Below, piece after piece: positions 45,000 through 55,639 of a stretch of 64,000 nt of DNA. The translations under genes were made by a program, and so were the position numbers. Below the pieces are notes generated by a model. The model saw nothing but the letters and a program-made list of their open reading frames with translations, had not been told where the DNA came from and searched no databases. Source of the DNA: Camellia lanceoleosa (taxonomy: Eukaryota; Streptophyta; Magnoliopsida; Ericales; Theaceae); NCBI GenBank assembly GCA_025200525.1, contig CM045770.1, forward strand, positions 129,484,200-129,548,199, in the 5' to 3' direction. Every line of letters starts with the position of its first letter. The first letter of the stretch is position 1.

Positions 45000-46440
45000 G
45001 CTGTGGGCCTACCAGTAGCTATCTTGGATGAATCAATCGCGCCCTCTCTCACCTGGTAGTACGAGGAGGGATTCTTGTCAGCGACAAGGGTCGGTGGTAG
45101 TGGCGAATCTGATTCCACCGAGTCTTGTGAGTCGGAATCAGGTTCCAGCTCGACTGAGTCTGAGTCTGGTACTCCTGGGGATGTTAACCCGGATGCCACA
45201 GTCCTGTCTAGGTCGTCCTTTTCCTTTTCATTTGAGTCTGTTGTAACCAATGAATCGGACGATTTGGATGAACTTAATGAGAATGAGGTGAATGTGGTTT
45301 CCGAGTACTTTTCTGTGCCCTTGATTTATTGCATTAATTCAGACTTTCAAAACTTTGATGAAAACGACGAGGACAAAGTTCCTCCGGTTTCTAGCGTTTA
45401 ATTGAACAAAGCAAGAGATTTGTTAAACCATTAATGGATGAAATCATAACAGTGAACATTAGTGAGGAGGACCCGACTAGTCGGATCGGGTCCACGTTGT
45501 CTCGGAGGAGCGCTTAGTCGCTTTATTAAAAGATTTCAAAGATGTTTTCCGTGGTCCTCACGAAGACATGCAGAATCGATCTGAGATTATCTGACATCGG
45601 ATCCCCTTGACCGAGGAGGGCACATCAGCGAAACTTCGAAGGATCCGCCGGATTGGGCTCTTAAGATTAAGGAAGAGATCACCAAGCAAATCGATGCAAG
45701 CTTCTCTTGGTATCTGAATATCCGACTTGGTTGGCCAACATTGTTCGGTCTTAGAAGAAAGATGGCGGGATCCGGGTGTGTGTAGACTTGAGGATTTGAG
45801 CGAGCTAGTCAGAAGGGCGACTTTCCCTACCGCTTTGTCGATGAGTTGGTAGATTTCCGGCGGGGCATGCATTGCTCTCATTCATGGATGGCTTCTCGAG
45901 GATACAACGGATAGTGATGGCACCCAAAGATAGGGAAAAAGGCGCATTCACCACCCGTGAGACATATCTCTAGGGTAATGCCGTTTGGGTTGAAGAAGCT
46001 GGAGCTACTTATCAGCAGACGCGACCACAATACTACATGATATGATCCACAAAGAGGTTGAGGTGTATGTGGGCGACATGATTGTCAAGTCTAAGGAAAG
46101 AGGGGCCACTACCGCCTTGCACAAGTTTTCCAAAGGATCGAGGAATTAGGTTCTTGGCTAAACCCTTAGAAATGTACATTTGGTGTTCTGTTGGGAAAAA
46201 TGCTAGGGTTTACGATTACACAAAAGAGGCATCGAGGTCGACCCTTCCAAAATCAAAGCCATCTTAGAAATGCCACCACCAGGGTGAAAAGGAGGTCCGA
46301 GGCTTTACGGGTAAAGTGCAATTCATAAGGCGGTTTATTTCAAAATTAACCTTGACTTGTGAACTACTCTTTGGCCTCCTCAAGAAAGGAAAAAGTTCAA
46401 TGGGATGGTAGATGCCAAGCTGCGTTTGAGCAGTTAAAGA
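45000..46440 (+). pseudogene. T3 reverse transcriptase with acidic N-terminal extension
   Basis: An open segment 45075-45401 is rich in Ser, Glu and Asp (ESDSTESCESESGSSSTESE) and ends PLIYCINSDFQNFDENDEDK. RT pieces follow: RIPLTEEGT (45600), a VCVD-like stretch (45777), FMDGFSR-like near 45885, and EVYVGDMIVKSK (46060-46095). The catalytic YVDD is thus YVGD in this copy, from a single A-to-G change of an Asp codon. The thumb region IKAILEMPPP lies near 46250. Frameshifts occur every 50-150 bp. Confidence 0.8.
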
Positions 46441-47440
46441 ATATCTCTGAGAACCCTTGGTTTATCACCACGAGAACGGAAAGCGTTGATTTTGTATCTG
46501 TCGATGTTGAAACTACAATGGGCTGCATGCTTGCACAAGAATCGAAGACAAGGTGGAAAGCCATCTACTATCTGAGCAAAAAGATCTTTGGAGTATGAGA
46601 CCCGATATACACATTTGGAAAAGGCTTGCTTAGCTACGGTATGGGCTACCGAAGCTGCGGCACTACTGTTAGCTCACTCTGTAATGTTGGTTTCACGACT
46701 TGATCCCATCAAATATCTCTTGAAACCGGCACTTACGGGTAGGCTAGCTCGTTGGTTCTTTGTTGCTCTCGAATTTGATCTCACGTCGTGACCGCAAGTC
46801 GATGAAAAGGAAGAAGCGATGGCGAGTTCCTTGCCGACCACCGGTTGAGGGATGAAGCGATTGAGTACTGTTCCGGATGAATCAATTCTTCATATCGACG
46901 ATGAAACTTGGACGATGTACTTTGATGGAACGTCAAATCAACATGGGTATGGGATATGAGTGTTGCTGATAGCACCCGACAATTCCCGTATCCCTCTCGC
47001 CTTCAAACTCCGATTCAAAGTCTCGAACAATGAAGCAGAATATGAGGCGTGTATCGCTGGTCTAGAAGCAGCCCTGGAACTAAGGGCAAGACAGTTGGAC
47101 GTCATTGGGGATTTGAACCTTGTTGTGTCTCAAGCTAAAGGATACTGGAAAGTGAAAGAGGAAAAGATGATGATGTATCACCAAACCTTGGATTTGCTGA
47201 TTCCTCGGTTTGAGAAGCTAAGTTTTACTCATCTACTAAGAGAACAACGAGTTCATGATTCTTTAGCAACTCTATCATCTATGATAGACATCCGTGTGGA
47301 GTCGAATCGTCCGATCATCATTGACGAAATTTGCACTGCCTATGAGTCGATTGCGACCATAGATGAAGTTCGGGGCGATCACCCTTGGTATTATGACATC
47401 TGGAACTTCTTGGAGAAAAAACATACCACTTGAGGTAAAT
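46441..47440 (+). pseudogene. T3 RNase H and archaeal-type RNase H
   Basis: RNase H connection: AIYYLSKKIFG, YETRYTHLEKACLATVWAT and LARWFFVALEFDLT (46556-46788). The second RNase H, typical of Tat elements, has WTMYFDGTSNQHGYG (46911) and SNNEAEYEACIAGLEAALEL (47028), then DLNLVVSQAKGYWKVKEEKM, the first base change having turned the usual D-S to D-L. A TGA near 46958 and frameshifts interrupt it, but 46960-47433 is open. Confidence 0.82.
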
Positions 47441-48613
47441 GCCAAAGACAAAAGGGCAATCGGAGAATGGCGATCGAGTTCATCATCTGCGGAGGTAAAG
47501 CGTATAAGCGGGGTCATCTGGGAATGCATAAAGCGTGCGTTGATCTTTGAAGAGTCAAAGCGTCGATGGAAGCCATCCACGGGGAGAATGTGGTGCACAC
47601 ATGAATGGGGTAATGTTGGCACGGAAGATTCTCGAACGGGGTTATTCTTGGTCCACCATGGAGGAGGATTGTATTGGTTTCGTCGGCGATGTCACAAGTG
47701 TCAAATTCATGCAAATCGCATGAACATCCGCCGTCAAAATTGTACAACATGACCGCCATGGCGTTTTACATGCAGGGGAATTGATGTAATCGGAGCTATC
47801 ACGCCAAAGGGGTCGAACGGGCATGAGTTCATCTTGGTAGCGATAGATTATTTCACAAAGTGGGTCGAGGCCCAATCTTATGCGGTGTTGAAGGCTTCGC
47901 ATGTAGCAGAATTCATCAGAAACAACATCATCTGTCGCTACGGGGTCCCAAATGAAATCATTTCAGACAATGGTTCCCACTTTAAGAAGGAGGTGATTGA
48001 CTTGTTGGAGAAATACAATGTGGCTTTTCATAAGTCGTCTACCTACCGGCCGCAAACTAATGGAGCAATTGAGGCCGCCAACAAGAATATCAAGCGCATA
48101 CTACAGAAGATGGTGGAAACCTACCGGGACTGGCCAGATAAGTTACCGTTTGCTCTGTGAGGCTCTGGGACTTCAATCGAGAACTTCTCTTTGGGCGACT
48201 CGTACTCATTGGTTTATGGGATGGAGGCGTTCTACCTATTGAGATTGAGGTCCGTCATTACAGTATTGGTGAGTGCGGATAACCGAAGCGGATTGGCAAC
48301 AAAGCAGTTGAGAACTCATGCTTTTCGATGAAAGAAGGTTGAAAGCAACGTACCCGTCCAAGGTTATCAACGCAAAATCGCCCGGGCTTTTAACAAGAAG
48401 GTTAAGTCCAGGAATTTGAAAGAAGGAGATTTGGTACTCAAAGACAACCGAGCTCTCATCCACGACCCAAGGGGCAAGTTCAGACCCAATTGGGCTGGTT
48501 CCTACATCATCAAGTCAATCTGGTCTGGTGGAGCTGTGGTTCTAATGGATCTAGATGGCTTGGAGTTTTCTCAATCGATCAACATGGACAAGTTGAAGAA
48601 ATACTACCCCTGA
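47441..48613 (+). pseudogene. T3 integrase
   Basis: The zinc part ends with RRCHKCQIHANRMN (47687). The catalytic core 47834-48160 is open: VAIDYFTKWVEAQ, EIISDNGSHF and TYRPQTNGAIEAANKNIKR hold the D, D and E. Then come frameshifted linker pieces and an open C-terminal domain 48416-48613 (GDLVLKDNRALIHDPRGKFR, then NMDKLKKYYP and a stop). In an intact element it would insert the DNA copy; here the regions are not joined. Confidence 0.85.
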
Positions 48614-49616
48614 GAGGCTCGCTAGGCCAAAAACCCAAAAGGGCGACCTAGGCAAAATTCAGAGTATAGAAAATTTGAAATTATAAAAACTGAGCTCGCA
48701 AGGTTGAAAACCCGCAAAGGGCGACTTTGGCAAAAGTTAGAGCGCAAAATGAGAGTAAAAATACCCGAGCGAACCTAAGCCTGAACTACGTAAGGCTTGA
48801 TTCCCATCTTTGGGATCGTGGCGACTTCATCACGAAGTTCCCACAATCTTTTCCCGATCAACTTTGTCCATTTGATCATCTCGGTCATCTCTATCCATCG
48901 GCATTCATCGTGATCTCGATGCAGTGCTATTCGGACTAGGGGCAACTTTCCGTTGCTATGAATTCTTAGGCACTTTTCAAACTAGGGCAACTTTCCGGTT
49001 GCTAGGATCGAGGTTGTGCATCTCGTGTGATCTCGAGCGTGTCGATTCGATCCATATCGAAAATAGTTTTGAAAAGTTTTAATAAAAGTTGACTTTGCTC
49101 AAAATTAATCTTTTTACAACTAAGACCATTTTTGGACCAAAGCGGAGAATTTTCAGTACCACAACCTTCAATTTCATTGATTTCAAAACAGAGTTCTCTT
49201 GCTCTTGCATACAATTGAAGTTGCTTTTTATTACACTCATGAAGAAAACTTGAAAGTACTAGTAAAGCAATAAATTTGGGGCATAGTCAAGTCAGGTGTC
49301 CCTGCGCCCCCTTCCAGAGCTAGTTGAAGCCTTAGATGCCAACCTAGGCCCAACTTGTGCTTCTTCGTTGAGCCAATCCCAGCACTCATCAGACAAAGTG
49401 CAACTAAAAGTGGGAGCAGGAGCCAGGAGCTCTCTATTTCTCCATGATGCGACTGCTTAGAACTAGGCTGTCTCGAGCAGGAATGTGGCAGGATACTCTA
49501 TCCTCTGGTGGGCAAGCGATCATGGCCAAAGCTGGCGTAGAATCTGGAATGGGAAATAGAATCTGTGATGAGTCAAGCCAATCAATCGAATCGACCTGCC
49601 GAGACATCTTTGTAGC
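48614..49616. other. Convergent spacer between pol end and antisense gene end
   Basis: No gene is seen. It contains short repeats such as AAACCC.AAAGGGCGAC (48635, 48705) and CTAGGGCAACTTTCCG (48946, 48983). The minus-strand AATAAA of the neighbouring antisense gene lies at 49232-49227. Confidence 0.6.
49227..49232 (-). terminator. Likely polyadenylation signal of the antisense DUF7745-like gene
   Basis: AATAAA on the minus strand, 385 bp after the stop codon and before the sense pol is reached. Its use is inferred. Confidence 0.4.
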
Positions 49617-50572
49617 TCATTCTGGGAGATTGAGCCAAGGGCAGCCCCAAGCAATCCGATCAGCTGACAGATTGCACATCCATTCAAACCACCACCCCTC
49701 ATCAAGGGCGTCGACTAGGCGTTGTCGAAAGAAATAGCCGCGGGCTGAGTAAGCAGGACAAGAGTCCACAACTTGCAATTTATCCATCAACCATACCTTG
49801 GGAGGGATGAAAAATGAGAGAATAAAGAATAGAGAGATGTACGATGAGAGAAAAGTAAGAAAAGGGTTTCGTGAGAAAAACCGAGCCTGAGGGCCGAGTG
49901 ATGTGAGCAAATACATATGTGAGATCGGGTGGGAAACATTACCTGCAGCAGTAGTGGACTCCCTGCGAACCTGGTTGTCTCCCAGCAATAGAGAGCATCC
50001 AAGCCCATCAGTGTCTCAGCCAATGTCATGGCAATGCAACTCTTTCCTTCCCTCAAGCCTTGGGCCACTTCAATCAGACGGACGCAGGATCCTCCAAAAC
50101 TTGAGGCAAATAGAAAATGAGATAACATGCATAAACAGAGGGCATGTCGCCGGAAGCCTTGCCAATGATGGTTGCTGCGGTCGCCAGCATCGGAGAACCA
50201 ATAAATCAAGCTTGGGATATCCAACATTCCGTTACAAATCAGGGATCGAGCATCATGCGCGTTGAGTCCGCACATCCGCCCTAAGGTTTGGGCATAGCCA
50301 AAATTGAGTTGGGGCAAGATCTCCTCACCTCGCTCGGATTCTATCAAAACTTGAAAATCTTCAAAAGTAGGACATACCTCTTGCCCTCCGAAGCTGAAGA
50401 CGTGCGTCACTGGGTTCCAAAATCGCATCGCGGTATGGAGAAAAGGAAGATACAGTGAAGTCCGGCCCAGCGTGAATAGTGCATTCAAGCCGAAACCCCG
50501 GAAGTTCAACTTTTCCGAGCCATCTAAAGAAGAGATCCAAGATGTGAGATTTTCTGCGAGAAATGCCTCCAT
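49617..50572 (-). CDS. Intact antisense spliced gene of T3, DUF7745 / plant-mobile-domain-like
   Basis: Exon 1 is 50572-49943 (210 codons, start MEAFLAENLTSWISS) and exon 2 is 49796-49617 (59 codons plus TGA). The 146-bp intron has GT and AG ends and both exons are whole codons, so the 269-residue product is fully open. Key motifs: MRFWNPVTHVFSFGGQEVCP then TFEDFQVLIE (residues about 48-78), and a C-terminal IAWGCPWLNLPE. The F-W-x-P..HVF.FG..E..PT.EDF block resembles DUF7745/plant mobile domain proteins that are common in Tat elements and in some host genes; I rate the family call as moderate. A TATA box lies 45 bp upstream and a GGCCGGCC cluster beyond it. It is striking that this gene is open while sense gag-pol around it is wrecked. 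The longer open frame starting at 50638 is upstream sequence, since the TATA box lies inside it. Confidence 0.78.
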
Positions 50573-50616
50573 TTTGTGCAAAGCAGTGATAAAATGAATG
50601 AATTCCAAAGTTGGAG

Positions 50617-50780
50617 CTTTATAGGAGGGGTAAAACACTATTCGAGGACACGTGTCACAATTTTAGGAGTTGCAGGAAATGGGGCCGGCCGGCCACCTAT
50701 TCTAGTAGGCCGGCCACCTTTGTTTCAAAAACTGGCCGGCCGACCACCCTTCAGTCCCCAAATACAAAATGCGGCCGGCC
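50617..50780 (-). promoter_or_regulatory. Promoter of the antisense DUF7745-like gene: GGCCGGCC cluster and TATA
   Basis: CTATAAAG lies at 50624-50617 on the minus strand. GGCCGGCC palindromes start at 50683 (with an overlapping one at 50687), 50708, 50734 and 50773. A palindromic GACACGTGTC G-box (50647-50656) sits between. The arrangement parallels the other T3 promoters. Confidence 0.6.
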
Positions 50781-51359
50781 ATGCATTGGTCCTGTTTTGC
50801 CCTCCGGAAGGAAGATTGAAGCATTTCTGTGCATCGGGGATGTCGAAGGCCTCCATTTCTCTCAGTTTTCGATGCATTCCATCATCCAGATCGTCCGTCC
50901 GAAGTACGCTTTGTTGTATTTTGCTTATCGAGTTGTTGCTTTATTTATCGAGTTGTAAGTTTTGTCGAGCTGTCGCATTTTGTGTTTTGAGTTGTTACTT
51001 TTTGTTTACGCAATTTTGTTAAGTCATGTTTATCGAGTCGTTAACATTGTTGTATTTTGCTTATCGAGTTGTAAACTTGCTAAGATTATGTTATTTCTTA
51101 GTGAGTCGAGTTGATTTGTTGCATCGGTTTATTACTTGACCCAGTAAATACACAAGGCACATTCCCATTCAATTCCATTTTTGTGCGAAATGATGCGATG
51201 CTAAGAATTTCAAATGCAATCACCTTTTCAAAAGCTGTTTCATTCCATCATGTTTTACAACAAAATAAAGGTACGAGTTTTACAGAAAATAAAACTGCCT
51301 AACAATATGCAAAGTGCTACAAACTACTAGCAAAAAGTAAAATAAAGCAGGAAATAGCA
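50781..51359. other. Spacer between the two antisense genes
   Basis: No gene is seen. TTGTATTTTGCTTATCGAGTTGT-like words repeat between 50915 and 51075. A minus-strand AATAAA at 51133-51128 could end the transcript of the upstream antisense gene. Confidence 0.55.
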
Positions 51360-54300
51360 TCAATGTCCTCGAGAGCGGGAATGAGGAGGCCCCCTTATCC
51401 TCTTCTGCGGGATAACCTCTGCACCATCATCGTCATCCGGGTCGGAGCTGTCACCCTCAGGATCCCCCTCAGGCTCGTCTCCACTCCCGGAACCAAGACC
51501 GGAGCCCCCCTCCTCAGCAGAAGTCTCTGACTCACGATCTGCGACCTCCTCCTCCTCATCAGGCTCTGCCTCTATAACATTTGCCGAATGTCTGTGAGAC
51601 GACCCTGCTCCTCAAGCTCCTCGGAAAGGCCTAGATGGCCCTGCTCCCTGAGAAGGCCTGGATGGCCTAGCTCCTCGAAAGGGCCCAGACGGCCCAGTAC
51701 CTCGACCTCCCTGAGAAGGCCCGGGTGGCCTGGCCCGCGGCGGTGCATATACAGGAGGCATTTGAAAGTGAAGAGTTCAATACATCAGTTCAAATATGAA
51801 AAGCAGATGCAAGTACAATATGCGAGTGGGGTGTGTGTCAGATGTGCTCTACACAGCCTATCAATACAGCAGAATGTTCAAAACCAGCATGTCATCAGAA
51901 ATACGCTAAATACGGGAAAGATGAACAGTACCTGTACACCCATAATGGCCAGCTGTGCCTCCCTCTGTAGGATCATGCCCTCGAATGTGGCTAGCATCCC
52001 AAGTATCTCGTCCGTGTACTCAACTGGAGGCTACAGGTACAAATGCAAAACTATCAATGAGGAAATGAATGTCCAAGTAATCTGACTGATAAATCAAAGC
52101 TGTAAAACATACCGGGGGTGAATCAGGATCCCTGACATATCTGTGGTCAGGAAGAGGAGGCTCCAGCGAGACCTGGTAAGGAGTTCCAAATCGCCAACTC
52201 GTCAACTCGGTCGGCATATCTGGCCACCCCGGATGAGGAAGAGTCGGAGGGATCGGAGGAATCGACCCACCCCCACCTCGAGACGTACCAGCCCTGCTGG
52301 AGGAGGGGATATCCGTAGCACGAGCCCGACTCGAAGATGGTACACCAGTGGACCTCAGTGGCGAACCGCACTCCGTCAAGGAGGCATCGGATATGTGTGA
52401 CGATAAGTGGCGTAGTCCGTCCGTAAGGTCTGACAAAGCATCGGTGCCTACATAGCACTAACGACCTCTGGTAGAGAGTCTATCGGCGATCCGCATAGTA
52501 GTTGGAGGTCTTTGCGGAGGTCTGAAGTGTACCCCACACGACGTGACGTTCCCAGGAACCATGCCCTACCAACGGTCCTTCAGCGAGGAACTGTCTTGGG
52601 AGTTACCCGATCCTCCGGGATACTGATATCGGAGACCATCGCCCAAGACCACCGAGTACGCCGCGTGTCTGCGGATAACGGTGCATAAATCAATCGAAAT
52701 CGGGAATATCTGGGGCAAATCAAAGATGAAAGCGGAAAAAGGCGAGTTACGAAATACCTCTGTCGTCGAGCAGTGTCAAAATACTGTCGCAGGTAGAAGA
52801 GAGTCTCTCGAGGTCTCGGTCGGTGCGAGCCCTCGAATACCAATGAAAACGGGGTCATAAGGGGCCCTGCCACCTCCATCTCTGGGGCTAGTGTCAGAAA
52901 ATATACGTAGACCCATAGTGAGAAAGCGATGCGAATGTAAATACAAAGTCTTGAGGGCAAAATCTGAGAATGTAAAGTCGCCGTGTGTGCAATGAACAAG
53001 TAATGAGAAGCGAAATGTAAATCAAAAGAATGAGCGTACCTCCAGGCTCTCCAATAGCCGTAGAGTAAGTCTCCCTTGCGAGAGGCAGCGCTCATATAGC
53101 AATAGAGGGTAACTAGGCAGCGCCACCCAGTCGTCTGCCGACTGTGATAGGTCTAGGGCACTCAAAAGATACAACCCGGCAGTGTTCCCTATCGGCCAAG
53201 CAGTGGTGCCAAAGAGGACCATAAGGAACCCGCGGGTGTACTGCTCAACCTCCTCAAGAGACTCGGGCTCTATCTCGGCCTCAGCAGGAAGAACCAGGTG
53301 TCTGGGACTCTCCCGAAGCTCATCCTGGTGGGCGGGCCCCTGAGATGTACCCAGCGGTCTCCCATCGCCCATATCCTCGTCGTGAGAATGGGCCAACCTC
53401 CTATGTCGGCGGTAAGCTGGCGAAATCTAGCGGGGTCATGGTCAGATCCCCGGTGGCAGAAAAGTGGAAGGAATTGGTGGTGTCCCACCATCTCTCCACG
53501 AAAGCGGCTAACAGTGTCCTACTGGCAGGACAATGTGATAATCCTACGCAGAAGGCCCCGAACCCTACTGAATCAACCAAATCCCGAACAGCCTCCGGAA
53601 GCTCGGTATACCACTCTCTCGCAGCAGTGGAGCCGTATCCTCGCACGGTATGAGAGCCAACCTACATTCAGAATGAATGCATTTGTCAGTATCAAATGAA
53701 CAAGCCGTGTGCAAATCAAATGAATGAGCCGTGTGCAAATGCAAGTAAATGGACTATGTGTTCAGAGAATCAGAGTTTGGGCTGCGTGTTCAAATCTTAA
53801 TCAGTATCTGGGCTGTGTGTTCAGAAAATCAAAATATGGGCTGCGTGTTCATCTCAAATATCTGGACTGTGTGTTCAGAAAATCGGAGTTTGGGACTGTG
53901 TGTTCTACTCTCAATCAGTGTGGGCTGTGTGTTCACCATCAACTTGGACTGTGTGTTCAGAAAACCGGAGTTTGGGACTGTGTGTTCTACTCTCAATCAG
54001 TGTGGGTTGTATGTTCACCATCAACTTGGACTGTGTGTTCAGAAAACCGGAGTTTGGGACTGTGTGTTCTACTCTCAATCAGTGTGGGCTGTGTGTTCAC
54101 CATCAACTTGGACTGTGTGTTCAGAAAATCAGAGTTTGGGACTGCGTGTTCTACTCTCAATCAGTGTGGGCTGTGTGTTCACCATCAACCTGGACTGTGT
54201 GTTCAGAAAATCAAAGTTTGGGACTGCGTGTTCTACTCTCAATCAGTGTAGGCTGTGTGTTCACCATCAACTTGGACTGCGTGTTCAAATCTAAATCAGA

Positions 54301-55137
54301 GTTTGGGACTGCGTGTTCTACTCTCAATCAGTGTGGGCTGTGTGTTTACCATCAACTTGGACTGTGTGTTCAGAAAATCAGAGTTTGGGACTGCGTGTTC
54401 TACTCTCAATCAGTGTGGGCTGTGTGTTCACAATCAACTTGGACTGTGTGTTCAGAAAATCAGAGTTTGGGACTGTGTGTTCTACTCTCCATCAGTGTGG
54501 GCTGTGTGTTCACCATCAACTTGGACTGTGCGTTCAGAAAATCAGAGTTTGGGCTGCGTGTTCTACTCTCAATCAGTGTGGGCTGTGTGTTCACCACCAA
54601 CTTGAACTGTGTGTTCAGAAAATCAGAGTTTGGGACTGTGTGTCCTACTCTTAGTCAGTGTGTGACGTGTGTTCACCTTCAAATTCCGGCTGTGTGTTCG
54701 ACAAATCAGTGTTTGAGCTGTGTGTTCAATTCTTTACTAATGTGTACCGTGCGTTCACAATCAGTCGATGAGCCTAGTGTTCAGAAGTTCAAGTGTTTAA
54801 GCCACATGTTCAGAATGCAAGCAAAGTACTATGTCATAGGCTAAACTATGTGTTCAAGCATGGCAAAGGTATGAAATGCACGAAAAATACAGAAAATGAA
54901 GTAAAATACCTCTCGTGCATCGTAAGAAAGGTGATGCTCCGGCTCTCGTAGAAGTAGATCTCCGGGTACCCGATCATTGAAGTCAGTAAAATGACGAAAA
55001 ATGGCCCGTGGAAGGATGTATACCGACGGGGCGTATCTCTCGAGAATAAAGGGGCGGACCCTCGGGGGCAGCGTCATGATATCGAAATCATCCCCGGCAC
55101 CTGGAGGACCTCCACCATGAGGGAAATTACCCACCAT
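51360..55137 (-). pseudogene. Antisense multi-exon plant-mobile-domain gene of T3
   Basis: Exon 1 (55137-54910, 76 codons, MVGNFPHGGGPPG, ends DARE at a GT donor) and exon 2 (from 53661, after an AG acceptor, to a GT at 53039) have the same phase and homologous content as in T1. Exon 2 carries the mobile domain: LLAAFVERWWDTTNSFHFS, GDLTMTPLDFA, GGWPILTTRI. Further coding blocks follow: VYVYFLTLAPEMEV (around 52880), a Ser/Gly/Pro-rich region (52436-52110), PPVEYTDEILGMLATFEGMI (about 52030-51935) and an acidic tail EAEPDEEEEVADRE ending at the stop 51362-51360. At least three one-base losses shift the frame inside exon 2, so this copy looks broken as sequenced. Mobile-domain proteins such as MAIN and MAIL1 act in silencing and genome stability in hosts; the element version's role is unknown. 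Confidence 0.75.
53720..54760. repeat. 82-bp compound tandem array in intron 1 of the antisense mobile-domain gene
   Basis: About twelve copies of an 82-bp unit built of three sub-repeats (29, 29 and 24 bp), each starting TGTGTGTTC: one with AGAAAATCAGAGTTTGGGAC, one with TACTCTCAATCAGTGTGGGC and one with ACCATCAACTTGGAC. The unit has almost no stops in any plus frame, which produces several overlapping long plus-strand frames (one of 314 codons) that are artefacts of the repeat. Confidence 0.95.
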
Positions 55138-55487
55138 TTCGAAAAATCTGCAAAAGGAGCAAAAATGAGCGAAAAAGAGCCAAAATTAGAAAAAGTCAAC
55201 AACAGTCAACTCTCGGGAAATGGAAAAGTCAACAAAAGTCAACTCCCGAGAAAATCTTCCAAATATTGAGACAAACTTACCTCAAGTGGTGAAAATGAGA
55301 AAAGAAGCCCCGAAATCAAAATTTAATCGGTTCAAAGTGCTTAAAATCGAATGTTTTTGCGAAAACAACTTGTGTGGGAGGTTGAAAAACGCGTATAAAG
55401 TGCAGATCTGAAGAAAAAAATGGTTTGGGAAGCAAGAGGGGAAGTTTTCGCAGCTATGGGTGTGGTCTCGAAGTGAATGGATGAGAG

Positions 55488-55622
55488 AATATAAAGAAAA
55501 TGAGGCGAAAAAGACAAAAGCGCCTTTGTTTTGGACGGTGGCCGGCCACCTTTTCTGGCTGGCCGGCCATTTGCTTTTTGGCAACTGGCCGGTGGCCTCC
55601 CCTTGGGCAACCACCTGGCCGG
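55488..55622 (-). promoter_or_regulatory. Promoter of the antisense mobile-domain gene of T3: GGCCGG cluster and TATA
   Basis: TTTATATT lies at 55495-55488 on the minus strand. TGGCCGG cores start at 55539, 55560, 55586 and 55616 (plus-strand positions), the first two inside GGCCGGCC palindromes. The cluster begins 45 bp beyond the TATA box, the same distance as in T1. Confidence 0.6.
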
Positions 55623-55639
55623 TGGTGTTCCCCACATGC

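Noticed and set aside
51588..52085. 165-codon plus-strand frame with RPRWPCSLRRPGWP repeats
   Set aside because: Shadow of the Gly/Pro/Ser-rich end of the antisense mobile-domain gene on the minus strand.
53724..54844. Long overlapping plus-strand open frames, up to 314 codons, rich in Cys and Val
   Set aside because: They are translations of the 82-bp tandem repeat, open in all three frames because the unit has few stops. No start context, domain or codon constraint is visible.
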